From: Rhizobium ruizarguesonis
Lineage (GTDB): Bacteria; Pseudomonadota; Alphaproteobacteria; Rhizobiales; Rhizobiaceae
Assembly (NCBI RefSeq): GCF_012349115.1
Contig: NZ_PQIG01000144.1
Coordinates: forward strand, 62,001-126,000
DNA: 64,000 bases
Direction: 5' to 3'
The notes under the pieces are model-generated. The model was not told the DNA's origin. It saw only the letters and a program-made list of their open reading frames with translations, and ran no database searches. A program made the position numbers and the translations under genes. This document shows positions 1 through 8,200 of the stretch, one piece after another. Each line of letters opens with the position of its first letter. Within the stretch, counting starts at the first letter, position 1.

Positions 1-1171
1 CATCGGCCTTGGTGGCCTCGATGTTCTTGACCTTGCGCGCCTTCAGCGCAGCCGAGATCTCCGGCTGCATGATGTTATAGGTGCCGGCAGAGCCGCAGCA
101 AAGATGGCCTTCGGCCGGATCGCGCACCGCAAAGCCCGCCGCTTTCAGCAATTGCTTCGGTGCGAGGGTGATCCGCTGGCCGTGCTGCATGGAACAGGCG
201 GAATGATAGGCGACCGTGATGCCCTTCGGCACGTGCGCCGGCAGATCGAGGGTCGCAAGATATTCGGTGACGTCCTTGGCCAGTGCCGAGACCCTCGCCG
301 CCTTTGCAGCATAGGCGGGGTCGAGGCGCAGCATGTGGCCGTAATCCTTGATCGTCGTGCCGCAGCCCGAGGCGGTGATAATGATCGCATCGAGGCCCTG
401 CCCGTCGATCTCGCGCGTCCAGATATCGACACTGGCGCGGGCGCTTTCGAGCGCCTGTTCGGCGCGGCCCATGTGATGGACCAGCGAGCCGCAGCAGACC
501 TCTCCTTCCGGCAGCACGACCTCGACGCCGAGCCGCGTCAACAGCCGGATCGCCGCCGCGTTGATGCCGGGATCGAGCACCGGCTGGGCGCAGCCGGAAA
601 GGATCGCCACCCGGCCGCGTCGTTCCGTCTCGGGCAGGTAGCTGCCGGGTTTTGCGAAGGGCGAAGCAGCGGGGATGCGGCGCGGCGCAAGCGCCAGCAT
701 GGCGGCGAAGGGTTTTAGCGCGCCACCCCGCATCAGACCGGCGAAGGGCCGGCCGAGGCGGGCGAGATTGAGCGCCAGGCGGAAGCGGCCGGGATAGGGC
801 AGCACGGCGGCAAGAATGGCGCGCGTCAGTCGGTTCATGAACGGGCGTTTGTAGGTCTTTTCGATATGGGCGCGGGCGTGATCGACCAGATGCATGTAAT
901 CGACGCCGGAGGGACAGGTGGTGACGCAGGCAAGGCAGGAGAGACAGCGGTCGATATGGGTGACGACCTCAGCGTCGGCGGGGCGGCCGTTTTCCAGCAT
1001 GTCCTTGATCAGGTAGATGCGGCCGCGCGGGCTGTCGAGCTCGTTGCCGAGCGTCACATAGGTCGGACAGGTGGCGGTGCAGAAACCGCAGTGAACGCAC
1101 TTGCGCAGGATCTGCTCGGATTCAGCGACATCGGGGTCGAGGAGCTGGGTCAGGGTGAAGTTGGTTTGCAT
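1..1171 (-). CDS. glcF: Glycolate oxidase iron-sulfur subunit GlcF (partial, C-terminus beyond window)
   Basis: GlcF is the Fe-S electron-transfer subunit of the membrane-associated glycolate oxidase GlcDEF, which oxidises glycolate to glyoxylate. Reading down from the ATG at 1171, the protein begins MQTNFTLTQLLDPDV and carries two ferredoxin-type clusters early on, CVHCGFCTATCP (about residues 25-36) and CLSCLACVTTCP (about 75-86). CCG-type cysteine motifs follow further in (VCCGSLVHH and LCCGSAGTYN), as expected for this family. The frame stays open to base 1, so the last residues are missing. It is the third gene of a glcD-glcE-glcF run, 56 bp after glcE. The family call is firm. Confidence 0.93.
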   Translation of the reverse strand, partial: MQTNFTLTQLLDPDVAESEQILRKCVHCGFCTATCPTYVTLGNELDSPRGRIYLIKDMLENGRPADAEVVTHIDRCLSCLACVTTCPSGVDYMHLVDHARAHIEKTYKRPFMNRLTRAILAAVLPYPGRFRLALNLARLGRPFAGLMRGGALKPFAAMLALAPRRIPAASPFAKPGSYLPETERRGRVAILSGCAQPVLDPGINAAAIRLLTRLGVEVVLPEGEVCCGSLVHHMGRAEQALESARASVDIWTREIDGQGLDAIIITASGCGTTIKDYGHMLRLDPAYAAKAARVSALAKDVTEYLATLDLPAHVPKGITVAYHSACSMQHGQRITLAPKQLLKAAGFAVRDPAEGHLCCGSAGTYNIMQPEISAALKARKVKNIEATKAD

Positions 1172-1227
1172 CTAGCGAGATCTCCGCTTTGGGAGGATGC
1201 CAGGTATCGTCAGCCCCATCTTATCCC

Positions 1228-2427
1228 TCATCCCATCTTCCCGGGATTAAATATGCCGGCCGGATCGAATTTCTCCTTCACCCGGCGCGACAGCATCGCC
1301 ACCGCCTCGGGCTCGGGATGGAAAGCGGGGGTGATCGCCCTCGCCTCACCCGATGCACGGATCAGCGTCGCGTGGCCGCCGCCGAGCGCCTTGATGTAGC
1401 GACGGACCTGCTCGGCTTCGGGGCCGGCCTCCATGCGCATCCAGACGAGGCCGCCCTGCCAGTCGTAGAAGGCGTCGACGCCGGCCTCAAGGCGGAGGGC
1501 TGCAACCAGCTGATGGCCGGTGCCAGGGGCGACCGAGACGCGCCAGACCGGCCGCGTGGTGCCGTCGGCATAGGGCAGCACGTCGCGGATTTCCTGCCAG
1601 AGCCTGGAGCTTTCCGGCTGTTCCAGCCGCGTGACCGTGGCGAAGGCCGACATGGCCGCCGCAAGCTTTTCGATGCGCACGTCGACCGAGCCCGGCAGGC
1701 CTTCGATGCGCAGAGCGGTCGCCTCGCCCTCGGGCAATTTGCCGGCGAGGAATTTCCAGGTCACCGTCAGCGGCAGATGGGCCGCACCCGAGACTTCGAC
1801 CGGCAAGGCCATTGCCGCCGCCATGGCGTTTGCCGCCTCGGCGTCGTTGAGGCCTGATAGCACCACCGTCCGCTCCGTCTTCGGGCGCGGCGGCACACGG
1901 AAGGTGACTTCGGTGAGGAAACCCAGCGTGCCGTGCGAGCCGGCGATCAGCTTGACGAGATCGAGGCCGGTGACATTCTTCATCACCCGGCCGCCGGCCT
2001 TGATGATCTCGCCTCTGCCGTTGACGAAGCGCGCACCGAGCAGGCTGTCGCGGGCAGCACCTGCGATCAGCCGGCGCGGACCGGAGACATTGGCAGCGAA
2101 GACACCGCCAATGGTCGGCTCGCCCGATGTGCCCATCACAGGGCGATGATCCATCGGCTCGAAGGCGAGCATCTGGCCGCTCTCCGAGAGGGCGGCCTCG
2201 ACCTCGGCAAGCGGCGTGCCGGATCGGACGGTCATGACCATTTCGCCGGGATTATAGGCGACGATGCCGGAAAGCCCGGTCGAGCACAGCCGGTCCTCGG
2301 CGGCAACCGCATTGCCGAAGCCCGAGCGCGTATTGCCGCCGCAGATATCAAGCGGCCGGCCGGCCTCCGCATGGGCGCGGACGATCACTGCTGCCTCTTC
2401 CTCGCTCGTCGGCATCAGATCGATCAT
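1228..2427 (-). CDS. glcE: Glycolate oxidase FAD-binding subunit GlcE
   Basis: 399 residues, the usual length for GlcE. The N-terminal half is a PCMH-type FAD-binding domain: an ICGGNTRSGFG segment near residue 30, then TIGGVFAANVSGPRR near 126 and GGRVMKNVTGLDL near 145. GlcE is the second flavin subunit and works with GlcD and GlcF to pass electrons from glycolate to the quinone pool. Its ATG overlaps the glcD stop by four bases (ATGA, 2424-2427), implying translational coupling. Order and overlap are typical of alphaproteobacterial glc operons. Confidence 0.93.
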   Translation of the reverse strand: MIDLMPTSEEEAAVIVRAHAEAGRPLDICGGNTRSGFGNAVAAEDRLCSTGLSGIVAYNPGEMVMTVRSGTPLAEVEAALSESGQMLAFEPMDHRPVMGTSGEPTIGGVFAANVSGPRRLIAGAARDSLLGARFVNGRGEIIKAGGRVMKNVTGLDLVKLIAGSHGTLGFLTEVTFRVPPRPKTERTVVLSGLNDAEAANAMAAAMALPVEVSGAAHLPLTVTWKFLAGKLPEGEATALRIEGLPGSVDVRIEKLAAAMSAFATVTRLEQPESSRLWQEIRDVLPYADGTTRPVWRVSVAPGTGHQLVAALRLEAGVDAFYDWQGGLVWMRMEAGPEAEQVRRYIKALGGGHATLIRASGEARAITPAFHPEPEAVAMLSRRVKEKFDPAGIFNPGKMG

Positions 2428-3863
2428 GCGGCGGGGCGCCCTTCGAGCGGGAAGACCTTCGACGGATTGAGGATCCAGCCGGGATCGAAGGCGGCGCGCG
2501 CTGCCATCTGCTGGGCGAGATCGGCTTCGGAATATTGGTGGCGCATCAGGTCGCGCTTCTCGATGCCGACGCCATGTTCGCCGGTCAGGCAGCCGCCGGC
2601 ATCGACGCAGAGCCTCAGGATATCGTTGCCGGCCGCCTCGGCACGGGCGGCATCTTCGGGATCGTTGGCGTTGAAGAGGATCAGCGGATGCATATTGCCA
2701 TCACCGGCGTGGAAGACGTTGGCGACACGCAGGCCGTAATGATCGACGATCTCGGCGGTTCTTTTGAGCACGTGGGAGAGCTGGCTGAGCGGCACGGTGC
2801 CATCCATGCAGATATAGTCGGCGATGCGGCCGGTGGCGCCGAAGGCGGATTTGCGACCTTTCCAGATCAGCGCCGCCTCGGTCGCCGACTGGCACTCGCG
2901 CACGGTCTTGACAGCGTGCCGGCGGGCAATCTCGACGATGTCCTTCAGCGCGGCGTCCATCTCCGCTTCCGACCCTTCGACCTCGACGATCAACAGCGCG
3001 CCGACATCGAGGGGGTATCCGGCATGGGCGAAGGCTTCACAGATCTCGATTGCCGGCTTGTCCATGAATTCGATCGCGACCGGGATGATGCCGGCGGCAA
3101 TGACGTCGGCAACGCAGGCGCCGGCCTCCTCCGAGCTCTCGAAGCCGAAGAGCACGGGGCGCGCGCCTTCCGGCTTGGCGATCAACCGCACCGTCGCCTC
3201 GGTGACGATGCCGAGTTGGCCTTCGTGGCCGCAGACGAGGCCGAGCAGGTCATAGCCTGCCGCATCCAGCGCCTTGCCGCCAAGCTCGATCACGGTGCCG
3301 TCGACCAGCACCATCCTGACGCCGAGCAGATTGTTGGTGGTGACGCCGTATTTCAGACAGTGAGCGCCGCCGGAATTCATGCCGATATTGCCGCCGATGG
3401 TGCAGGCAAGCTGCGAACTCGGGTCGGGCGCATAGAAAAAGCCGTCCGCGGAGACGGATTCGGAGATATTGAGATTGGTGACGCCGGCCTGGACCACGGC
3501 GACGCGGTTCGGCAGATCGATTTCGAGGATGCTGTTCATCTTCGACAGGCCGAGCACGACGGCATCCTCCTGCGGAATGGCGCCGCCGGAGAGCGAGGTG
3601 CCGGCGCCGCGCGGCACGACCGGAATGCCGTAGCGATTGCAATAACGCATGACCGCCGAAACCTCAGCCGTGGTGCGCGGCAGGGCGACGGCGAGCGGCA
3701 GGCGACGGTAGGACACGAAGGCGTCGGTCTCGAACGGCACCAGCTCGCGCGCCTCATGCACCAGGCATTCCGGCGGCAGAAGATCGGTGAGATCGGCAAC
3801 GATCTGGGCGCGCCGCGCCAGCACGTCGGCGCGCGGGGCGAGAAACGAAATGGCGTCGGACAT
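2424..3863 (-). CDS. glcD: Glycolate oxidase catalytic subunit GlcD
   Basis: FAD-linked oxidase of 479 residues that oxidises glycolate. The FAD-binding domain carries VVPRGAGTSLSGGAIP and TIGGNIGMNSGGAHCLKYG; the C-terminal half has the FAD-oxidase signatures VFHAGDGNMHPL and GGCLTGEHGVGIEKR. The frame is open 39 codons further upstream, but I chose the ATG at 3863 because it has an AGGGAGAG ribosome site just before it and begins MSDAISFLAPRADVL, where family homology starts. It is first in the glcDEF run and divergent from a LysR gene at 4025, its probable regulator. Confidence 0.94.
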   Translation of the reverse strand: MSDAISFLAPRADVLARRAQIVADLTDLLPPECLVHEARELVPFETDAFVSYRRLPLAVALPRTTAEVSAVMRYCNRYGIPVVPRGAGTSLSGGAIPQEDAVVLGLSKMNSILEIDLPNRVAVVQAGVTNLNISESVSADGFFYAPDPSSQLACTIGGNIGMNSGGAHCLKYGVTTNNLLGVRMVLVDGTVIELGGKALDAAGYDLLGLVCGHEGQLGIVTEATVRLIAKPEGARPVLFGFESSEEAGACVADVIAAGIIPVAIEFMDKPAIEICEAFAHAGYPLDVGALLIVEVEGSEAEMDAALKDIVEIARRHAVKTVRECQSATEAALIWKGRKSAFGATGRIADYICMDGTVPLSQLSHVLKRTAEIVDHYGLRVANVFHAGDGNMHPLILFNANDPEDAARAEAAGNDILRLCVDAGGCLTGEHGVGIEKRDLMRHQYSEADLAQQMAARAAFDPGWILNPSKVFPLEGRPAA

Positions 3864-3953
3864 GGCGCTCTCCCTGGCCCTGACGAGGGGGAATAACAGC
3901 GGGAAGATGACAGCGGAAACCGGCCGCGAACCTCCCTGCCGCCGATGAAACGG

Positions 3954-3988
3954 CTTAGCACTTTCCCGAAAGTGGCGCAAATGCTAAG
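3954..3988. promoter_or_regulatory. Nested inverted repeats between glcD and a divergent LysR gene
   Basis: CTTAGCA (3954-3960) and TGCTAAG (3982-3988) form perfect inverted arms. Inside them ACTTTC and GAAAGT (3960-3973) form a second perfect inverted repeat with a 2-base centre. The site lies between the glcD start (3863) and the divergent LysR start (4025), where a LysR-type protein would be expected to bind. That it is an operator is inferred from position and symmetry only. Confidence 0.45.
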
Positions 3989-4024
3989 CACTTATGCCAA
4001 AAGGGGAAAAAGTCACAAGACCTT

Positions 4025-4921
4025 ATGACCAATCTGGGTGATCTCGAAATCTTTGCCAAGGTCGTTTCGACAGGCAGCATGTCGCTGGCCGGGCGCGCGC
4101 TCGGCTTTTCGCCGGCCGTCGTCTCCAAACGGATCAGGCGGCTGGAGGACCGGCTCGGCACGCGGCTTCTGCAGCGCACGACGCGGCAGATCTCGCTGAC
4201 GGAAGCCGGACAGGGCTTCTACAACCGCGTTCTCGGCATTCTCGCCGGGCTTGAGGAGGCGGAATTCTACATTTCCGGCCGCTCGGCGCAGATGCACGGC
4301 ACGCTGAAGATCTCGGCCCCAACCTCCTTCGGGCGCATGCATATCGCGCCGCATCTGAAGGATTTCATGGAGGCGCATCCGGAGCTTGCGATCAACCTGG
4401 TGCTGACCGACGAATTCAGCGACATCGTCGGCGGCGGTTTCGATCTGGCGATCCGCATCGCCGAACTTACCGATTCGAGCCTCGTTGCCCGAAGGCTGGC
4501 GCCGGTGCGCCGGCTGCTCTGCGCTTCCCCGGGCTACCTTGCAGCGCATGGCGAGCCGAAGCACATCGACGAGCTGAAACAGCACCGCTGCCTGCCGGCC
4601 CACAATAACGACACCTGGCGGCTGAACGGGCCGGACGGGGCGCTGAGTCTCAGGCCGGAAGGCATGCTGATCACCAATTCCAGCGAGGTGATCCGCGAGG
4701 CAATGATCGCCGGCCTTGGGATCGCGCTGCGCTCCACCTGGGATATCGGCGAAGAGCTCAAGGCCGGCCGGCTGGTGCAGGTGCTGCCGGCCTATGAAGG
4801 CTCGCACAATGTCGCGCTGTCGGCCGTCTATCCCAGCCGGCAGTTTCTGCCGGCCAAGGTGCGGCTGTTCATCGACTATCTGGCAGAGCTTTACGGGCCT
4901 GTCCCCTATTGGGAGCGCTGA
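4025..4921 (+). CDS. LysR-family transcriptional regulator, probable glc regulator
   Basis: 298 residues with the LysR layout: winged helix-turn-helix at residues 5-65 (LGFSPAVVSKRIRRLEDRLG followed by LLQRTTRQISLTEAG) and an effector-binding domain from about residue 90, including a GFDLAIRIAELTDSSLVARRL segment (in two parts) typical of the DsdC/CrgA-like subgroup. It is divergent from glcD across a 161-bp gap holding nested inverted repeats, so control of glcDEF is the natural inference; glycolate or glyoxylate as the inducer is a guess. The family call is certain, the target is not. Confidence 0.9.
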   Translation: MTNLGDLEIFAKVVSTGSMSLAGRALGFSPAVVSKRIRRLEDRLGTRLLQRTTRQISLTEAGQGFYNRVLGILAGLEEAEFYISGRSAQMHGTLKISAPTSFGRMHIAPHLKDFMEAHPELAINLVLTDEFSDIVGGGFDLAIRIAELTDSSLVARRLAPVRRLLCASPGYLAAHGEPKHIDELKQHRCLPAHNNDTWRLNGPDGALSLRPEGMLITNSSEVIREAMIAGLGIALRSTWDIGEELKAGRLVQVLPAYEGSHNVALSAVYPSRQFLPAKVRLFIDYLAELYGPVPYWER

Positions 4922-4934
4922 TGGCAGCGCCGGT

Positions 4935-5786
4935 TCAGCGCGCCAGCCTCTCGATGACGAGATCCAGCAGGGCGCGCAGCCGCGCCAAGCGCTTCATGTC
5001 ACGGTGATAGCCGACCCAGGTGTCGCGGCCGGGTGGCGGTTCACCGAGATCGACGAGTTCGATGGTCGCAAGGGAATCGCCGAGCGGCCGCGGCAGGACG
5101 GCGAGCCCGGCGCCATTGGCACAGAGCGCCGCCTGCACATCGCGGCTGTTGCTGCGCATGACGATGTCGGCCCGCGGCAACAGGCGCTGCAGCCAGCCGA
5201 CATCCGGCATGTCGCCGAAAGCCTCGTCCATGGTGATGAGGCGGGTGCCCGCGCCGTCGCCGGCTTCGGGGTGCAGCGCGCCGCGGCTGATGTAGAGGCC
5301 GTATTCGATATGGATGAGCTTGCGCGATATGACCTCCGCTTCCGCGAAGGGCTGGATGCGGAAGACGAGGTCGGCTTCGCGTCGCGACAGGCTGAGAAGC
5401 CGGCTGTCAGTCAACAGTTCGACCACCACCTTCGGATGGACTTGCGAGAATTCCGCCAGCACCGGCGAAAGCACATGCGCGCCGAACCAGTCGGATGAAG
5501 ACAGCCTGAGGAAACCATCGAGCTGTCGGCTGCCGCCGGCAAGGACGCGCTCGACAGCGAGCGCCTCCTCCTCGATGCGTTCGGCGCCGGCGAACACGGC
5601 CGCGCCTTCATCTGTCAGGACGAAGCCATCGGTCGTGCGCTGAAAGAGCGTCTGGCCGAGAGAGGTTTCAAGGGCACGCAGCCGTCTGCCCATGGTCGGC
5701 TGCGTCAGTCCGAGGCTGCGGGCTGCTGCCCCCAGCGTGCCGAACCGCGCGATCGCCAGAAACAGTTTGAGGTCGCTCCATTCCAT
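4935..5786 (-). CDS. LysR-family transcriptional regulator
   Basis: About 283 residues. The N-terminal helix-turn-helix is clear (LGLTQPTMGRRLRALETSLG, then LFQRTTDGFVLTDEG), followed by a substrate-binding domain. I start at the ATG at 5786 (MEWSDLKLFLAIARFG), the usual LysR opening; another in-frame ATG lies three codons upstream at 5795. It is tail-to-tail with the preceding LysR gene (13-bp gap) and divergent from a quinone-oxidoreductase-like gene at 5930, its likely target. A 6-8-6 inverted repeat sits in the shared promoter region. Confidence 0.9.
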   Translation of the reverse strand: MEWSDLKLFLAIARFGTLGAAARSLGLTQPTMGRRLRALETSLGQTLFQRTTDGFVLTDEGAAVFAGAERIEEEALAVERVLAGGSRQLDGFLRLSSSDWFGAHVLSPVLAEFSQVHPKVVVELLTDSRLLSLSRREADLVFRIQPFAEAEVISRKLIHIEYGLYISRGALHPEAGDGAGTRLITMDEAFGDMPDVGWLQRLLPRADIVMRSNSRDVQAALCANGAGLAVLPRPLGDSLATIELVDLGEPPPGRDTWVGYHRDMKRLARLRALLDLVIERLAR

Positions 5787-5838
5787 CGTTCGCATCCGCC
5801 AAACAAAAATGCATGGACTTCAGTCGTTATCTTTCATT

Positions 5839-5858
5839 TTCATTCGCGTTTCAATGAA
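5839..5858. promoter_or_regulatory. Inverted repeat, candidate LysR operator
   Basis: TTCATT (5839-5844), an 8-base spacer and AATGAA (5853-5858) form a perfect inverted repeat between the divergent LysR (start 5786) and oxidoreductase (start 5930) genes. Dyads of this size in shared promoters are typical LysR binding sites. The functional call is inference from symmetry and position. Confidence 0.45.
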
Positions 5859-5929
5859 CCATCTTCTTCCAGAACAAACTCATTGCGGAGGTCTCTACAG
5901 ACACCGCATTGCGAACGAAGGAGAGTTCC

Positions 5930-6925
5930 ATGTCTGCACCATCAACAATGAAAGCGTTGCTGGCGGAAGCGCCGAATTCGCCATTGCGCATCGCCGATAT
6001 TGCAAAACCGGTGCTCGGCGAAGGCCAGGTTCTGGTGCGCGTCAAGGCAAGCGGCGTCAATCCGCTCGACCTCAAGATCCGGGCCGGCAATGCGGCCCAT
6101 GCCCGCCATCCGCTTCCCGCCATTGTCGGCATCGATATGGCCGGCATCGTTGAAGAGCTCGGGGCTGGCGTCAGCGGTTTCCGCCAGGGCGACGCGGTCT
6201 ACGGCATGACCGGCGGGGTCGGCGGCATTCAGGGATCGCTTGCCGAATTTGCAGCTGTCGACGCCGCGCTGCTGGCGCCAAAGCCGCAGAATCTGTCGAT
6301 GCGCGAGGCCGCCGCCCTGCCGCTGATCTCAATCACCGCCTGGGAAGGGCTGGTCGACCGCGCCGGGGTCAAGCACGGCCAGAAGGTTCTCGTGCTCGGC
6401 GGCGGCGGTGTCGGCCATATCGTCGCGCAGATCGCCAAGGCTGTGGGAGCCGAGGTTTATGTCGTCGACGGCGCTTCAAAAGCGGACTATCTCGCCGGCC
6501 TTGGCGCAACGCCGATCGATCGTGATGCGGAAACGGTTGAAACCTACGTCGCAAGACATACCGCCAGCAGGGGTTTCGATCTGGTCTACGATACGGTCGG
6601 CGGCCAGGGGCTCGATACGGCATTCCGAGCCGTCAGCCGGTTCGGTCATGTCGTGAGTTGCCTCGGCTGGGGAAGCCACGCGCTGGCGCCGCTCTCCTTC
6701 AAGGCCGCCACCTATTCCGGCGTCTTCACGCTGCTGCCGCTTCTGACCGGCGAAGGACGCGCCCATCACGGTGAGATTATGCGGGAGATGACGAAGCTCG
6801 TCGAAGCCGGCAAGGTGATGCCGAAGCTCGACCCGCGCAGCTTCACCTTTGCCGATACAGATGAGGCGCATCGGCTGATCGAAGACCGGCAGGCGGACGG
6901 AAAGCTCGTCGTCGAGATCGACTGA
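5930..6925 (+). CDS. Quinone oxidoreductase-like zinc-independent alcohol dehydrogenase (MDR superfamily)
   Basis: 331 residues, medium-chain dehydrogenase/reductase fold. The N-terminal GroES-like part has VKASGVNPLDLKIRAG, and the Rossmann part carries VLVLGGGGVGHIVAQIAKA near residue 150. The zinc-liganding pattern of classical alcohol dehydrogenases is absent, so it belongs with NADPH:quinone reductase-like enzymes acting on enones or quinones. The ATG at 5930 is preceded by AAGGAGAG at 5918-5925; an upstream in-frame TTG at 5909 lacks such a site. Divergent from a LysR gene that probably controls it. The substrate cannot be told from sequence. Confidence 0.88.
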   Translation: MSAPSTMKALLAEAPNSPLRIADIAKPVLGEGQVLVRVKASGVNPLDLKIRAGNAAHARHPLPAIVGIDMAGIVEELGAGVSGFRQGDAVYGMTGGVGGIQGSLAEFAAVDAALLAPKPQNLSMREAAALPLISITAWEGLVDRAGVKHGQKVLVLGGGGVGHIVAQIAKAVGAEVYVVDGASKADYLAGLGATPIDRDAETVETYVARHTASRGFDLVYDTVGGQGLDTAFRAVSRFGHVVSCLGWGSHALAPLSFKAATYSGVFTLLPLLTGEGRAHHGEIMREMTKLVEAGKVMPKLDPRSFTFADTDEAHRLIEDRQADGKLVVEID

Positions 6926-6944
6926 TCTTAATCCGTCGGCGGAA

Positions 6945-8105
6945 TTAGCGCGCCAGATCGAGATAGGCGTTCGCCACCATCGCGTCGATATCAGCGGGAA
7001 CAGGCACGATGCAGGATTGGGCGTCGGCCTCACCCTTGGCGATGCGCTCCAGGCAACGGGCCTGGAGGGTGAAGCCGAGATCCATCGATTCGACCGTATT
7101 GCCGAGTGGCCGCGGTCCGGCGAGATTGGCCATGTGGCCGCCGCCCAGCACATGAAAGAAACGGCCGTCGCTCAGATGGAAGGTCTCGATATGATCGGCC
7201 TCATAGCGGTCGATGCCGATGACATCGGGGTGGCGGCGGAAGGCTTCGACATCGATCTCATGCGGGAAATGGCCACCATTCATCAGGATCGCGCCGTCCT
7301 TGACGAGCGGCAGGTCGGCCGCCGTCACGATACCGGCAAAACCCGTGACGGTGACGATGATATCGGCCGAGCGGATCGCTGCGTCGCGCAGCGGCGTGAC
7401 GAAACCATCGAGATGAGCTTCGAGCGTCGTCACCGGATCGATATCGACGACGCTGACGGTGGAAAAGGCATTGCGGAAACAGGCAGCCGTGCCCTTGCCG
7501 CAGGCGCCGTAGCCGAAGACCGTCACGCGCTTGCCGTTGGTGGAGCGGTTGCTGAAGCGCAGGTAGCTTTCAAACAGGCTCTGGCCGACGGCATGCCTGT
7601 TTTCGGCGAACTGCTTGATCGGGCTGTCGTTGATGACGAGGATCGGCATGTTCAGCCGCTCGCGCAGCGGCAGCAGGCGGGTGCGGCCAGAGGTGGTTTC
7701 CTCGGTGCCGCCGCGGAGATTGGCGTAGGGCTTTTCCGCCGCAATGGCGAAGAGATCGCCGCCATTATCGAGCAGCAGATCCGGCTTTTCCGCGATGACC
7801 GCTTCGAGGCTCTGGTGATGCGCGGCGGGATCGGTCGTCTGCGTCGCGAAGACCGTGATGCCTTGGGAACGCAGGAATTCGACCGTCGAAGGCTGGGTGC
7901 TGTTGAGATTGCCGGTGCAGACGAGACGCGCGCCGCCGGCGCGAAGCGTCATCAGCAACGCCACCGTCTTCGGCTCGAGATGAATGCCGGTGCCGATCGA
8001 CAGACCTTCGAAGGGACGCGTCCGCTCGAATTCGGCGGCCGTTGCCTTGAGCAGCCGGCAGCTATTGCCGATCCACTCGATGCGCATTGCGGTCTTTTCC
8101 ATCAT
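6945..8105 (-). CDS. Adenosylhomocysteinase-like protein (short, divergent AhcY paralogue)
   Basis: 386 residues related to S-adenosylhomocysteine hydrolase but shorter than true AhcY (roughly 430-470). The Rossmann NAD motif is GYGACGKG at 198-205. Compared with the family pattern as I know it, several catalytic residues remain: His42 in GIHLEPKTVALL, the Asp of LLDNGGD near 113-117, Glu in GGTEETTSG near 135, and Lys164 and Asn169 in NDSPIKQFAEN. The Asp normally before that Asn is Glu168, and the usual C-terminal Lys/Tyr tail that reaches the partner subunit's NAD is missing. An AGGAAAGAG site precedes the ATG at 8105. It follows a LysR gene on the same strand. It may act on a different thioether or nucleoside; function is unproven. 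Confidence 0.75.
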   Translation of the reverse strand: MMEKTAMRIEWIGNSCRLLKATAAEFERTRPFEGLSIGTGIHLEPKTVALLMTLRAGGARLVCTGNLNSTQPSTVEFLRSQGITVFATQTTDPAAHHQSLEAVIAEKPDLLLDNGGDLFAIAAEKPYANLRGGTEETTSGRTRLLPLRERLNMPILVINDSPIKQFAENRHAVGQSLFESYLRFSNRSTNGKRVTVFGYGACGKGTAACFRNAFSTVSVVDIDPVTTLEAHLDGFVTPLRDAAIRSADIIVTVTGFAGIVTAADLPLVKDGAILMNGGHFPHEIDVEAFRRHPDVIGIDRYEADHIETFHLSDGRFFHVLGGGHMANLAGPRPLGNTVESMDLGFTLQARCLERIAKGEADAQSCIVPVPADIDAMVANAYLDLAR

Positions 8106-8181
8106 CTCTTTCCTACGTGAGTGTTGGTGCCGTTTTTAGCGGAGCAACAGGGCTGCGAGTATGGAAGTAATTCTGGCGAGG

Positions 8182-8198
8182 GGGCAGAAAATCTGCCC
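8182..8198. terminator. Perfect 7-bp hairpin after LysR stop
   Basis: GGGCAGA-AAA-TCTGCCC on the + strand (8182-8198) lies immediately after the stop codon of the minus-strand LysR gene (8201). There is no clear T-run on the minus-strand side, so it may slow or partly end transcription, or protect an mRNA end, before the AhcY-like gene. Confidence 0.4.
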
Positions 8199-8200
8199 TT

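Noticed and set aside
2535..3896. Long open frame antisense to glcD
   Set aside because: High GC opens shadow frames. The sequence is Asp/Gly/His-rich with no family look, and glcD on the other strand has full motifs.
7017..8120. Open frame of 367 codons antisense to the AhcY-like gene
   Set aside because: Composition is that of a reverse-strand shadow; the minus-strand protein has clear NAD-binding and catalytic motifs.
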